64,000 bases of DNA from JASGCL01 sp965262775 (GCA_965262775.1 CBDHFT010000007.1:310001-374000), one strand, 5' to 3'; positions 36,343-46,000 are shown, counted from the first letter of the stretch. The notes: generated from the sequence alone by a model not told the origin. Program-made: numbers and translations.

Positions 36343-36891
36343 TTAGCGATAAGATTTATCCAATTCAATATTTTTCGCCAATTGCGATTCCCAACGATCG
36401 CCATTGGCCAATAATTTTTCTTTGTTATAAAGAAATTCATTTTTGGTAAAGCCCGAAAATTCAAAATTGGGGCCTTGGACGATAGCATCCACGGGGCAGG
36501 CTTCCTGACACAATCCGCAATAAATACATTTCAGCATATCGATATCATAACGGGTGGTGCGGCGCGAGCCATCTTCCCGCGATTCGGCCTCGATGGTGAT
36601 GGCACCCGCGGGGCAGACAGCCTCGCACAACTTGCAAGCAATGCAACGTTCCTCGCCATTGGGGTAACGGCGCAGGGCATGTTCGCCGCGAAAGCGTGGC
36701 GACAAGGGACCCTTTTCATAGGGATAATTAATGGTATAGGATTTTTTAAACATTTGACGAAAGGTCAAAGCCAACCCCTTAACCAATTCGGCCAGCAACG
36801 GCGCGAAAACAGTATGCTGGCTTATCACGAACAGGCGATGCAGCAGCCGAGGTTTTTTAAAATTTTTTTTCATGATGTTTTTTGATAACAA
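36343..36891 (-). CDS. nuoI: NADH-quinone oxidoreductase subunit I, 2x[4Fe-4S]
   Basis: Carries clusters N6a and N6b that pass electrons toward NuoB. Both ferredoxin motifs are complete: CIACKLCEAVCPAGAI and CIYCGLCQEACPVDAI. It has 182 residues from the first Met (MLSKNIMKK). A second Met six codons later is an equally possible start and gives a more usual length. Confidence 0.97.
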   Translation of the reverse strand: MLSKNIMKKNFKKPRLLHRLFVISQHTVFAPLLAELVKGLALTFRQMFKKSYTINYPYEKGPLSPRFRGEHALRRYPNGEERCIACKLCEAVCPAGAITIEAESREDGSRRTTRYDIDMLKCIYCGLCQEACPVDAIVQGPNFEFSGFTKNEFLYNKEKLLANGDRWESQLAKNIELDKSYR

Positions 36892-36925
36892 TATAATTTT
36901 TTATTCTGCGATTATTTTATTTTTA

Positions 36926-37987
36926 TTATTGGGGCAACAAATCAAAATAAAACAAAACAAAACTGGTCGCCACCAACCAAAATAAAGACATGGGCAAAAA
37001 TACTTTCCAGCCGATACGCATCAACTGGTCATAGCGATAACGCGGGAATGCCGCGCGCACCCAAATGAAGAAAAACAAAATAGACGCTGTCTTTAAGAAA
37101 AACCACACAACCCCAGGCAACCAATTGAACGGCGCAACATCAAACGGTGGCAACCAACCGCCCAAAAATAATATCGCCGCCATGGCGCTTAACAAAATCA
37201 TGTTGGCATATTCGGCAAGATAAAACAAAGCAAATGTCATGGCCGAATATTCAACATTATAGCCCGAAACCAATTCGGCCTCGGCCTCTGGCAAATCAAA
37301 TGGCGCGCGGTTGGTTTCCGCCAAGGCAGAAATGATAAAAATAATAAATAACGGAAAAAATGGGAAGACAAACCAAATATGTTGCTGGCTTTCCACGACC
37401 TTGCTTAAATTGAGCGACCCAACCGCCAACAACAATGAACAAAGCACAAAACCAATGGAAACTTCGTAAGACACCATTTGCGCCGCCGAGCGTAACGCCC
37501 CCAAAAAAGCATAGGAAGAATTGGATGCCCAGCCAGCAATAATAATACCATAAACCGATAAAGATGAAATGGCGAAGAGATACAAAACCCCCAAATTAAT
37601 ATTGGCCAACACCAAATCTTTTTGAAAGGGAATCACCGCCCAGGCCGATAAAGAAAGCCCGAAGGTAATAATCGGGGCAAAGTAAAATAAAAATTTGTTG
37701 GCCTTGGTGGGGAGGATGGTTTCCTTCAATAATAATTTCAGACCATCGGCAAATGGTTGTAGTAGCCCCAATGGCCCAACCACATTGGGCCCCATACGCC
37801 GTTGCATCGCGCCCAAAACCTTACGCTCGGCGTAGGTCATGTAAGCGACCGACAACAACAAGGGAACAATAATCGCCAGCACCGCCAACACGGTGACGAT
37901 AATATAGGCCAAGGCCGCCGCGCCACCATTTTGCCAAAAACTATTGCTCGACAACATTCTTAACAATGAAGTTATATACTCAGTCAT
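36926..37987 (-). CDS. nuoH: NADH-quinone oxidoreductase subunit H
   Basis: Membrane subunit that forms much of the quinone chamber, 353 residues with eight predicted helices. It has AYMTYAERKVLGAMQRRMGPNVVG-type residues (AERKVLGAMQRRMGPN), FADGLKLLLKE, ALAETNRAPFDLPEAEAELV (the acidic loop) and GYNVEYSAM. It is complete and typical. Confidence 0.98.
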   Translation of the reverse strand: MTEYITSLLRMLSSNSFWQNGGAAALAYIIVTVLAVLAIIVPLLLSVAYMTYAERKVLGAMQRRMGPNVVGPLGLLQPFADGLKLLLKETILPTKANKFLFYFAPIITFGLSLSAWAVIPFQKDLVLANINLGVLYLFAISSLSVYGIIIAGWASNSSYAFLGALRSAAQMVSYEVSIGFVLCSLLLAVGSLNLSKVVESQQHIWFVFPFFPLFIIFIISALAETNRAPFDLPEAEAELVSGYNVEYSAMTFALFYLAEYANMILLSAMAAILFLGGWLPPFDVAPFNWLPGVVWFFLKTASILFFFIWVRAAFPRYRYDQLMRIGWKVFLPMSLFWLVATSFVLFYFDLLPQ

Positions 37988-38000
37988 TTTTATATTTTAT

Positions 38001-40142
38001 TTAAGCTGCGTTTTTTTGTTTACCACTTTTTGTCGCCAAAATCATGGATAAAAAGATATGGGCGCATTCGGCCATGGTGGGGGAGGATCGCATAACCGCC
38101 GATGATTGATAAAAATTATTTTCCGAACCTTGAGGTATTTCAAACGCCGCCTTGGCATCGCTTGCCCCCTTATCGCCGACAAACGGCGCCATGGTGATAT
38201 TTGCTTTTTCGCCTTCGCTCAATCCTTTTTCGGCTAATTTGCTTAGCACCAGGGCGCGCAATTGATAGGGGTCGTCAAAACCAACCTGCAACCCCAATTT
38301 TTTTGCCAGCATAAACCATATAACCGCATCGGCCTTGGCTTCACCCTTCGGCGTCAGGGCTTGAACATTTTCTTGCACCATGGCCGCGCCATTGATATAG
38401 AGCCCGCCTTGTTCACCCCAATTGGAAGCCGCAGGCAAAATGATATTGGCAAGGGCCGCGCCGCGGTCGCCGTGACTGCCCTGATACACCACCGTGGTTT
38501 GTTGGCTGTTCCATGGTTTTTCAAACAACAACCCATCGTCCGCGCCCACCAACCACAATAATTTTATTTTCCCCTTATGCAGTTTTTCGCGCAAGGCGGC
38601 GGTGGAATTTTCTTCGGGGGTATCGGCATGCGCCCCCAACACCATGCCGCCGACCGTTGCCATGTTCTTTGCCAAATAATTGAAAGACATGTTGTAATGT
38701 TGCGCAATTTGATTTGCCAAGGATAATATGGCCGCGCCATGTTTTCCAATATTGTCGCCCAACACCAACATTGGTTGTTTGGCGGTTGATAATTTTTCAG
38801 CGATTTTATGTTTGCCAGTTAATATTTGCTCTAACACCGCAACTTCATCGCCCAAATATTCATAGGGATAGGTCAGGTCATGGGCTTCATCCAAACCACT
38901 GCCCACACGATAAATATTCATTTTTTGCCCTTTTAATTCTTGGCGACGATAGGATTTCCTAATCCGTGCGTTCCACACCGCGGCGTCCCACCGTGGGTTG
39001 ACGCCGACCAACAACAAACAATCGGCTCCCTCTACCCCGTCGAACCCGCTGTTCATGACATATTGTGATATATTATTGGCGGGCAGTTTTTCATCCTGCA
39101 GGCGGCATTCGATATGGGGTTTGCCTTGGGCGGTATCATGGGGGTAAAGGGCGGCCATGACCTGTTGCACCGCCACCATGGTTTCCAAATTTGTTTCAGG
39201 ACCGAAAACAACCGCCACTTCATCGGCGGGTAATTTTTTTAATGCCGTTGCCAATTTATCATAGGCCGTTGCCCAATCGCTGGGTAATAATTTGCCCGCT
39301 TGCTTTATGTAGGGTTTATCAAGCCGTTGGTATTTCAAACCGTCATACAAAAAACGTGCGCGGTCGGACAACCATTCTTCATTGATGGCTTCGTTAAGGC
39401 GTGGCGTGATAGAAAATATTTCGTTGCTACGACTGCCGTATATCAAATTGGTTCCCATGGCGTCCGACAAATCCAATCCTGGGGTGTTGGTCATTTCCCA
39501 CGAGCGCACCGCAAATTGCGCGGGTTTGGAAGTAAGCGCGCCTACGGGGCAGAGGTCTATCACATTGCCCGATAATTCCGAGCCCACCAATTTTTCCAAA
39601 GAGGATATTTCGGCATTTTCGCCGCGCCCCAATAATCCAATATCGGGCTGGCCCGCCACTTCCTCGACAAACCTGACGCAGCGGGTGCAATGGATGCAAC
39701 GCGTCATGACGGTGGCTATCAATGGGCCAAAATTTTTATCCGCCACCGCGCGTTTGGGTTCCTTATAACGCGATGCCACGCGGCCATAGCCCATGGCTTG
39801 GTCTTGCAAATCGCATTGCCCCCCTTGGTCGCATATCGGGCAATCAAGCGGGTGGTTAATAAGCAAAAATTCCATCACGCCAGCGCGGGCTTGCTTCACC
39901 ATGTCGCTATCGGTAAAAATTTCCATGTTGGGAGCAATGGGCAGGGCGCAGGAGGCTTGCGGTTTGGGCGGGCCTGGCTTCACCTCCACCAGGCACATGC
40001 GGCAATTGCCAGCGATGGATAACCTATCGTGATAACAAAATCTTGGAATTTCGATGCCAACTTGCTCGCAAGCTTGCAAAACAGTGAAGCCAGAATCAAC
40101 TTCGACTTCTTGGTTATTAATTTTTATCTTAACCGCAGGCAT
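38001..40142 (-). CDS. nuoG: NADH-quinone oxidoreductase subunit G
   Basis: Large iron-sulfur subunit of the peripheral arm, 713 residues. Cluster motifs are the [2Fe-2S] site (IPRFCYHDRLSIAGNCRMC), the His-ligated [4Fe-4S] site (HPLDCPICDQGGQC) and a [4Fe-4S] site (CIHCTRCVRFVEEVAG). A molybdopterin-oxidoreductase-like domain without cofactor follows. Upstream lies a foreign pair (NicO-like gene and bioY) instead of nuoF. Confidence 0.97.
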   Translation of the reverse strand: MPAVKIKINNQEVEVDSGFTVLQACEQVGIEIPRFCYHDRLSIAGNCRMCLVEVKPGPPKPQASCALPIAPNMEIFTDSDMVKQARAGVMEFLLINHPLDCPICDQGGQCDLQDQAMGYGRVASRYKEPKRAVADKNFGPLIATVMTRCIHCTRCVRFVEEVAGQPDIGLLGRGENAEISSLEKLVGSELSGNVIDLCPVGALTSKPAQFAVRSWEMTNTPGLDLSDAMGTNLIYGSRSNEIFSITPRLNEAINEEWLSDRARFLYDGLKYQRLDKPYIKQAGKLLPSDWATAYDKLATALKKLPADEVAVVFGPETNLETMVAVQQVMAALYPHDTAQGKPHIECRLQDEKLPANNISQYVMNSGFDGVEGADCLLLVGVNPRWDAAVWNARIRKSYRRQELKGQKMNIYRVGSGLDEAHDLTYPYEYLGDEVAVLEQILTGKHKIAEKLSTAKQPMLVLGDNIGKHGAAILSLANQIAQHYNMSFNYLAKNMATVGGMVLGAHADTPEENSTAALREKLHKGKIKLLWLVGADDGLLFEKPWNSQQTTVVYQGSHGDRGAALANIILPAASNWGEQGGLYINGAAMVQENVQALTPKGEAKADAVIWFMLAKKLGLQVGFDDPYQLRALVLSKLAEKGLSEGEKANITMAPFVGDKGASDAKAAFEIPQGSENNFYQSSAVMRSSPTMAECAHIFLSMILATKSGKQKNAA

Positions 40143-40182
40143 GGCCTTCTATACAAAATGCCCCAATAAAAATCAACTTGCT

Positions 40183-40920
40183 TTAATAAATAAAAAACAA
40201 AAATGGCGCGAGCAATTTTATTCCAACCGCCGCGGCCGCAACACAACTGGCGTAACCCAAAGCATAATGCAAACGTTGAAAATTAATTTTTAACCAAGCC
40301 AGCGGCTGGCTTATCATCATGATGAATCCTGCCATGCCCGCCATCACCCCCAAAGAAAAAATAAATAGGTTTAAGAATCCTTCGGCGGGTGCCGCCATGG
40401 CGAGCAAACCCAGCACCACCAAATCGCCCGAACCCGCCAAACCATGCACCATGCCAACCATGAAGGCCGCGCGCGAATGACCATGATGATGGTGGGTTGA
40501 TTGCGCATGGGAATGAAAATGCAAATGGGTGACATAACCATGGTTGTGGCGGTGCACGTGAATTTTTAAACGGCGCAACCTGACGAAATAGTAGACCGCC
40601 AAGCCAAGCATCATCACGCCCACCACCCCTTCCAGCCATTTGCTCCAACTGGGCGAAATGCTAACCCGCAATTGCCAAGCCAAAAAACCCACCAACAACA
40701 AGGTGAAACCATGCCCCACGCCCCAAAAAATGGTGCGGCGTAACATGCTGTATCTTATGCGGCGTTGCTGGTGCTTTTTATCCTGGTTTTTAGGTGTATC
40801 TTTAACTTGATTTGTAGCATTCACATCGCTGTTCATGACCGCGATGGCGGAAAGATGATCGCTTTCGAGCCCATGGGCTAATCCGCGTAGCAGACTGAGA
40901 GATAGCAACGGCAACAGCAT
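40183..40920 (-). CDS. NicO/UreH-like membrane protein, probable metal-ion transporter
   Basis: A 245-residue membrane protein with about six helices. It has HGLESDHLSAIAVM (about 16-29), similar to the metal-binding helix of NiCoT and UreH-type permeases, WGVGHGFTLLLVGF, a cytosolic or periplasmic loop extremely rich in His (HVHRHNHGYVTHLHFHSH and then THHHHGHS), and MVHGLAGSGDLVVLGLLA. These are features of nickel/cobalt efflux or uptake proteins, but the substrate cannot be decided by reading. It sits inside the nuo operon, 19 bases after the bioY stop, co-oriented. Cobalt would be relevant to the B12 genes in the window; that is only an inference. Confidence 0.7.
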   Translation of the reverse strand: MLLPLLSLSLLRGLAHGLESDHLSAIAVMNSDVNATNQVKDTPKNQDKKHQQRRIRYSMLRRTIFWGVGHGFTLLLVGFLAWQLRVSISPSWSKWLEGVVGVMMLGLAVYYFVRLRRLKIHVHRHNHGYVTHLHFHSHAQSTHHHHGHSRAAFMVGMVHGLAGSGDLVVLGLLAMAAPAEGFLNLFIFSLGVMAGMAGFIMMISQPLAWLKINFQRLHYALGYASCVAAAAVGIKLLAPFLFFIY

Positions 40921-40938
40921 AAATAAATTTGAGTGGTT

Positions 40939-41589
40939 TTATCGCTTCTTCAAGAAGCCAACCGCCGACAAGGCCAATCCCAAACAACCCGCTTTGATTA
41001 TTTCAGGCAAAATAAATGGCATCACGCCAACCGCCCAAGCCTGGCCCACATTGAATAAATAAGTCAGCCACAACATGCCCATGGCAAAAATAATTACCAA
41101 ACCCAACAAAGCAATCAACGCGGCGTAAAGGAACGTTTTGCTGGGCGAGATAGCCTGCCGAGCCAATAATTTTTCTTTCAAATAACCAACAACAAAAACC
41201 GCCGCGACAAAACCCATGATATAACCGCCCGTGGGCGATAACAAAGTCATCACACCAAATTTACCGCCCGAAAAAACGGGAGCCCCCATCAAACCAACCG
41301 TAACATAACCCACAATAGACGAGAAAGATTCGGCGCGCGTATAGAGCAAAGCCATCAACAAAATACCAAAGGTTTGCAAGGTTATCGGCACGGGTTGGAT
41401 AGGAATGGTGATATTGGTTGCGGCATAAACCAGGAACATGCCACCCATAATTTTAAATAAACTTTCGATATTGGCGAGCGATTTAAAATCACTGCCCTTC
41501 AATAACAAACCAACCGCGGTGCGTGGTTGCGCCAGGTTAGAGCCCGCAACAAACTCTCTGATAACATCTGATTCGTTTTTATATCGCAT
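40939..41589 (-). CDS. bioY: Biotin transporter substrate-binding subunit BioY
   Basis: S component of an ECF transporter that captures biotin. The family features are ITIPIQPVPITLQTFGILL (about 60-78), VTVGLMGAPVFSGG, and LLSPTGGYIMGFVAAVFVVG. The 216 residues include an N-terminal extension of about 40 residues before the first helix. No bioM or bioN (energising ATPase and T subunit) is adjacent. It is inserted between nuoF and nuoG; birA sits at the end of the same operon, so uptake and use of biotin are linked. Confidence 0.9.
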   Translation of the reverse strand: MRYKNESDVIREFVAGSNLAQPRTAVGLLLKGSDFKSLANIESLFKIMGGMFLVYAATNITIPIQPVPITLQTFGILLMALLYTRAESFSSIVGYVTVGLMGAPVFSGGKFGVMTLLSPTGGYIMGFVAAVFVVGYLKEKLLARQAISPSKTFLYAALIALLGLVIIFAMGMLWLTYLFNVGQAWAVGVMPFILPEIIKAGCLGLALSAVGFLKKR

Positions 41590-41636
41590 GGCGCGGTTTA
41601 TAACTTTTTTTCCCTAGTTTGTAAAGATTATTTTTA

Positions 41637-41652
41637 CTAGGCGCAAGCCTAG
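41637..41652. repeat. CTAGGC-GCAA-GCCTAG palindrome at the nuoF stop
   Basis: A perfect six-base stem with a GCAA tetraloop. The right arm contains the TAG stop of nuoF (41649-41651 on the minus strand). It marks the junction between nuoF and the inserted bioY/NicO-like pair. It belongs to the same palindrome family as 47833-47913, 54811-54825 and 55389-55405. Confidence 0.75.
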
Positions 41653-42929
41653 GCTACCCTGCGGCGTTCCTTATTTAATCTATCTTCTATCTCGTCGCGA
41701 AAATGGCGAAACAATCCTTGCACGGGCCAGGCCGCGGCATCGGCAAGGGCGCAAATGGTTTTCCCCTCCATCTGTCCCGCTATGCTTAGGGCAAGGTCGA
41801 TATCCTCCACCGAACCCACGCCATCGGCGATCCGCTTCATGGTGCGATACAACCACCCTGCCCCTTCACGGCATGGGGTGCATTGGCCACAAGATTCATG
41901 TTTGTAAAAATAGGAAAGACGAGTGATAGCCTTTAACAGATCGGTGGAATTATCCATGACAATAACCGCCGCGGTGCCCAGGCCTGTCCTATGCTCTTTC
42001 AGCGCATCAAAATCCATCAACACATCGTCGCAAATTTTTTGTGGTATCAGGGGGGTTGATGAGCCGCCAGGAATAACGGCTTTCAAATTTTTCCAACCAC
42101 CGCGCACACCGCCCGCATGTTGTTCAATCAATTCTTTTAAGGGGATAGACATGGCTTCTTCGATATTGCATGGCGCATTAACATGGCCCGAAATAGAAAA
42201 AATCTTAGTCCCGCTGTTGTTGGCACGACCAAATGATTTAAACCAATCGCTACCACGGCGCAAAATGGTCGGCACCACGGCAATCGATTCCACATTATTC
42301 ACCGTGGTCGGGCAACCATAAAGCCCTGCCCCCGCGGGAAATGGTGGCTTCAACCTTGGCTGTCCTTTTTTTCCTTCCAAGCTTTCTAACAACGCCGATT
42401 CTTCACCACAAATATAAGCCCCCGCACCGCGATGCACATACAAATCAAGGTCATAACCTGAACCCGCGGCATTCTTACCCAACAACCCCGCATCATAGGC
42501 TTCGTCCACTGCTTTTTGTAATGCCTCTGCCTCGCGAATAAATTCGCCGCGAATATAAATGTAGCAGGCCTTTGCCTGGATAGCGAAGCTGGCTATCAAG
42601 GCCCCTTCGATTAATTTATGGGGGTCGTTGCGAATAATTTCACGGTCTTTGCAAGTGCCTGGCTCCGACTCATCGGCGTTGATAACCAAATAATGCGGGC
42701 GGGCTGGGTCAACTTCCTTCGGCATAAAACTCCATTTTAATCCCGTGCTAAAACCCGCGCCACCGCGACCACGCAAACCCGAATCCTGCACCGATTTAAT
42801 AATTTTTTCCCGCCCCCAAGCCAATATATCTTTGGTTTTATCCCAATCGCCGCGCTGCTTGGCCGCCGCTAAATCAGCCGCCCCCTGACCCCACAGGTTG
42901 GTAAATATTTTATCTTTGTTGGCTAGCAT
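41649..42929 (-). CDS. nuoF: NADH-quinone oxidoreductase subunit F
   Basis: NADH-oxidising flavoprotein subunit with FMN and cluster N3. Its 426 residues carry the NADH/FMN glycine motif GRGGAGFSTGLKW (about 54-66), IRGEF and ESALLESLEGKKGQPR, and the cluster ligands ESCGQCTPCREG. It lies 22 bases after nuoE. Its TAG stop is built into a CTAG palindrome. Confidence 0.98.
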   Translation of the reverse strand: MLANKDKIFTNLWGQGAADLAAAKQRGDWDKTKDILAWGREKIIKSVQDSGLRGRGGAGFSTGLKWSFMPKEVDPARPHYLVINADESEPGTCKDREIIRNDPHKLIEGALIASFAIQAKACYIYIRGEFIREAEALQKAVDEAYDAGLLGKNAAGSGYDLDLYVHRGAGAYICGEESALLESLEGKKGQPRLKPPFPAGAGLYGCPTTVNNVESIAVVPTILRRGSDWFKSFGRANNSGTKIFSISGHVNAPCNIEEAMSIPLKELIEQHAGGVRGGWKNLKAVIPGGSSTPLIPQKICDDVLMDFDALKEHRTGLGTAAVIVMDNSTDLLKAITRLSYFYKHESCGQCTPCREGAGWLYRTMKRIADGVGSVEDIDLALSIAGQMEGKTICALADAAAWPVQGLFRHFRDEIEDRLNKERRRVA

Positions 42930-42951
42930 AATAATATCCTATAAATAATGA

Positions 42952-43524
42952 CTAAGCGGTTTTTACCTTGGGTTCGGAACGCACGCGCCCCGTTTGCGAG
43001 CCAGCCTTCGGGGTTTTGCCATTTTTCAATGATTGCAAAATAGCAACGATGCTTTCGGGGCTTAAATCTTCATAATAATCATCATTGATTTGCACCATCG
43101 GCGCGTTGCAACATGCACCCAAACATTCAACCTCGCTCAGGGTGAATAATCCATCGCTTGTGGTTTGCCCCTTTTCGATATGCAAGAAATCTTTTATCGC
43201 CTGCATAATTTGGTCACTGCCCGATAACATACATGGCGTGGTGCCGCATAATTGCACATGGTATTTACCAACAGGCTTAAGGTTAAACATCGTGAAGAAG
43301 CTAGCCACTTCATAAACCCTGATGACGGGCATGCCAAGCATGTCGGCAATTTTTTGTATCATGCTGTCATTCACCACCGAAACACCCGTTTGCGCCAATT
43401 GCTGGCGTTGCGCCAAATCTAACAAAGCCAACACCGCCGACCGTTGCCGCCCCGCGGGATACTTCGCCATGGCCGCTTCGGCTTTTTTTATATTCTCGGG
43501 GGTATATTGAAAATCTTTGCTCAT
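42952..43524 (-). CDS. nuoE: NADH-quinone oxidoreductase subunit E
   Basis: Thioredoxin-fold [2Fe-2S] subunit, 190 residues. Ligands are CGTTPCML (first pair) and CLGACCNAP (second pair), in the spacing of the family. A basic C-terminal tail (after KNGKTPKAGS) extends it slightly. It is in the usual position between nuoD and nuoF. Confidence 0.98.
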   Translation of the reverse strand: MSKDFQYTPENIKKAEAAMAKYPAGRQRSAVLALLDLAQRQQLAQTGVSVVNDSMIQKIADMLGMPVIRVYEVASFFTMFNLKPVGKYHVQLCGTTPCMLSGSDQIMQAIKDFLHIEKGQTTSDGLFTLSEVECLGACCNAPMVQINDDYYEDLSPESIVAILQSLKNGKTPKAGSQTGRVRSEPKVKTA

Positions 43525-43533
43525 GTTTTTTTC

Positions 43534-44898
43534 TTACCTATCAATTTCACCAAAAACAATATCCAATGACCCTAAAATAGCCACCGAATCGGCCAGCATA
43601 TGCCCTTTGCATAAATGATCCATCACTTGTAAGTGCGGGAATCCTGGGGCGCGTATATGACATTTGTAGGGGCGGTTTCCACCAGTGCTTACCAAATAAA
43701 CGCCAAATTCCCCTTTGGGGGCTTCCACCGCGGTGTAGGTTTCGCCGCGCGGCACCGCAAAACCCTCGGTGTATAATTTAAAATGGGCTATCATATCTTC
43801 CATATTTTTTTTCATGGCGTCACGGCGCGGCGGGGCAAAACGATGGTCATCGGGCAAAACCTCGCCCCCTGGCATATCGCGTAAAACCTGCTTAATAATT
43901 TTTAGCGACTCCCTCATCTCCGCCATCCTTACCAAATAACGGCTATAGCAATCGCCGTGGGTTGCTATCGCCACATCAAATTCCATTTTATCATAAACAT
44001 CATAGGGTTGGTTTTTTCTTAAATCCCACAACACGCCCGACGCCCTTAAAACTGGTCCCGTCAAGCCCCAAGCCAGGGCATCATCTTTGCTGATAATCCC
44101 AATATCGACCGAACGTTGTTTAAAAATACGATTGTTGGTTAGCAAATTTTCTAAATCGTCGATACATTTGGGGAATTGTTCGGCCCAAGCCGCAATTTGT
44201 TCGGGCATATTTTTTGGTAAATCTTGGTGAACCCCGCCAACCCGAAAATAATTGGCATGAAGGCGCGAGCCCGAAACCCCTTCATAAAATTCCATCAATT
44301 TTTCGCGTTGCTCGAATGCCCAAAATATCGGCGTCATGGCACCAACATCCATCGCGAAGGCAGGAATATTCAACAGGTGATTCAATATGCGGGTTATTTC
44401 ACAAAACAGCACGCGGATATATTGGGCGCGCGGCGGTGGCGTTAATTGCAACAATTTTTCGGCCGCCAAAACAAAAGCATGTTCTTGCGACATGGGCGAC
44501 ACATAATCCAACCTATCAAAATAGGGTATGGCCTGCATGTAGGTTTTGTATTCTATCAATTTTTCGGTGCCGCGGTGCAGCAAACCAATATGAGGGTCAA
44601 GCCTTTCGATAACCTCGCCATCCATTTCGGTTATCATGCGCAACACACCATGCGCCGCGGGGTGTTGTGGGCCAAAATTAAATGTCATTGTTTTGATGGT
44701 CGGGTCTTTTTTGCGCGCCGCCTTTTCGTCGGCCATCAAATGGGGGTCATAAATTTCGGTGGCTGGGCTAGCCTCCACAAATATTGCGGCGTTTTTTACG
44801 GCGCGGCGCGCCATGCGCCATAATTCGGCGGGCGACGGGCGATTCTTTTTCACCACCCGTTTTTTTGCCATTGGTTTTATCTTTTTCTTGGCTTGCAT
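43534..44898 (-). CDS. nuoD: NADH-quinone oxidoreductase subunit D, N-terminally extended
   Basis: Quinone-site subunit related to NiFe hydrogenase large subunits. It has FNFGPQHPAAHGVLR, DPHIGLLHRGTEKLIE, DRLDYVSPMSQEHAF and the C-terminal DIVFGEIDR, all normal. At 454 residues it is about 50 longer than usual. The extra part is a Lys/Ala-rich N-terminus (from MQAKKKIKPMAKKRVVKK) that could partly come from an upstream start; the Met in MAKKRV (about 10) is an alternative. Confidence 0.97.
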   Translation of the reverse strand: MQAKKKIKPMAKKRVVKKNRPSPAELWRMARRAVKNAAIFVEASPATEIYDPHLMADEKAARKKDPTIKTMTFNFGPQHPAAHGVLRMITEMDGEVIERLDPHIGLLHRGTEKLIEYKTYMQAIPYFDRLDYVSPMSQEHAFVLAAEKLLQLTPPPRAQYIRVLFCEITRILNHLLNIPAFAMDVGAMTPIFWAFEQREKLMEFYEGVSGSRLHANYFRVGGVHQDLPKNMPEQIAAWAEQFPKCIDDLENLLTNNRIFKQRSVDIGIISKDDALAWGLTGPVLRASGVLWDLRKNQPYDVYDKMEFDVAIATHGDCYSRYLVRMAEMRESLKIIKQVLRDMPGGEVLPDDHRFAPPRRDAMKKNMEDMIAHFKLYTEGFAVPRGETYTAVEAPKGEFGVYLVSTGGNRPYKCHIRAPGFPHLQVMDHLCKGHMLADSVAILGSLDIVFGEIDR

Positions 44899-45069
44899 GT
44901 TTTTATCTTATTTCATTATTCTTGTTGGTTTGTTTATTATCTTGATGATGGCGGATATTTTTTACGCTTGATATATTTTATGCTGGGTTGTCGCTCTATT
45001 ATCCCTGTATGGTGCTTATATTGAATGGCGCGCAATGTGATTCGTTATTGATGCCTTACCAATAGCAAA
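44899..45069. other. Spacer between nuoD and the inserted glycosyltransferase-like gene
   Basis: An AT-rich gap of 171 bases, the longest inside the nuo operon. I see no gene in it. It might hold a secondary promoter for nuoD onward, but no strong -35/-10 pair stands out on the minus strand. Confidence 0.4.
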
Positions 45070-45993
45070 TCATTTTACCAAAATCCATTTTTTTTTGAAT
45101 GAACGCGCCATGCTTTGATTGCGGTCATGCGGTCTGGTATGGTTGCCCTTTGTAACGCCATGCAAATAACCTGGCGTTGGCAAGTCAAGCAATTCAACCA
45201 GCCACATGAAACTGGAATCAAACCCATGAAATGCCTTGGCCCTTTCTAAGACAGCAATGGTATCAAAAATTGTTTGCGCCTTGATGGGGCTGCGCCCCTT
45301 CCCGATATAAAATATTTTTGCTTCACCATTTTTTATTTCGGGAACTTTTTTTTCATCTATCATGAAGCCCCGCCCTGTATCGTCGTGCACCACAACATAA
45401 TTATCGGTTTTTAAATAACTCACAACACGGCGGTAAAATTCCTCTTCCCGATTTTTATCGCGTTGCAAGCTGAAATGATGATGGCGCGATGCAATAGGCA
45501 TGTTCATGTCATCATATAAAATATCATGAACGCGACCTTTTTTTTCTTCGGAAGCATCATCGGTGATAGAAGGTTGCGGCAAATAAACCCCCATGGTTTG
45601 AAACTTCAGCCCTAACTTCGCCAGCATATTTATTTTCCATAGATTATAGGGTTGCGGCACGCCATTTTTCACGGGCGCAATATCGCGGTCGCTGTAGATA
45701 GGGTAAAAGGATATATTGCTATTATCGCGAAATAAAAATCTTGCCTCATGGCGGGTGCGCCACATGATAACCAATATTATTTTATTTTTTTTTGCCAGTT
45801 GGCGCACCATGCCGTTTAATGCCAACATATCGCCCAAGCCAGCATGGGGTAATAAAAATATCGCCGCATGTTTATCGCGTTGCGCCCCATGCCGTAATTT
45901 ATAAAAAAAACGCCGCAAACAAAAAACAAAGAAATGAAAATGCGAATAATAAATCTTCGCAATTTTTTTATGAATATAGAGGAATAATCCCAT
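45070..45993 (-). CDS. Glycosyltransferase-like protein inserted between nuoC and nuoD
   Basis: A 307-residue protein not belonging to complex I. With the start at 45993 (MGLFLYIHKK) it begins eight bases after nuoC; a longer frame to 46116 would overlap nuoC and is rejected. A Lys/Arg/aromatic-rich N-terminus is followed by AIFLLPHAGLGDMLALNGMV, a GxGD pattern like that in the N-terminal domain of GT-B glycosyltransferases (family 9 types), then a beta-alpha core, VVHDDTGRGFMIDEKKV, and FHGFDSSFMWLVELLDLPT near the C-terminus. I cannot name a substrate. A role in LPS or surface glycan synthesis is inferred from fold resemblance only. Confidence 0.55.
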   Translation of the reverse strand: MGLFLYIHKKIAKIYYSHFHFFVFCLRRFFYKLRHGAQRDKHAAIFLLPHAGLGDMLALNGMVRQLAKKNKIILVIMWRTRHEARFLFRDNSNISFYPIYSDRDIAPVKNGVPQPYNLWKINMLAKLGLKFQTMGVYLPQPSITDDASEEKKGRVHDILYDDMNMPIASRHHHFSLQRDKNREEEFYRRVVSYLKTDNYVVVHDDTGRGFMIDEKKVPEIKNGEAKIFYIGKGRSPIKAQTIFDTIAVLERAKAFHGFDSSFMWLVELLDLPTPGYLHGVTKGNHTRPHDRNQSMARSFKKKWILVK

Positions 45994-46000
45994 CACGCTT

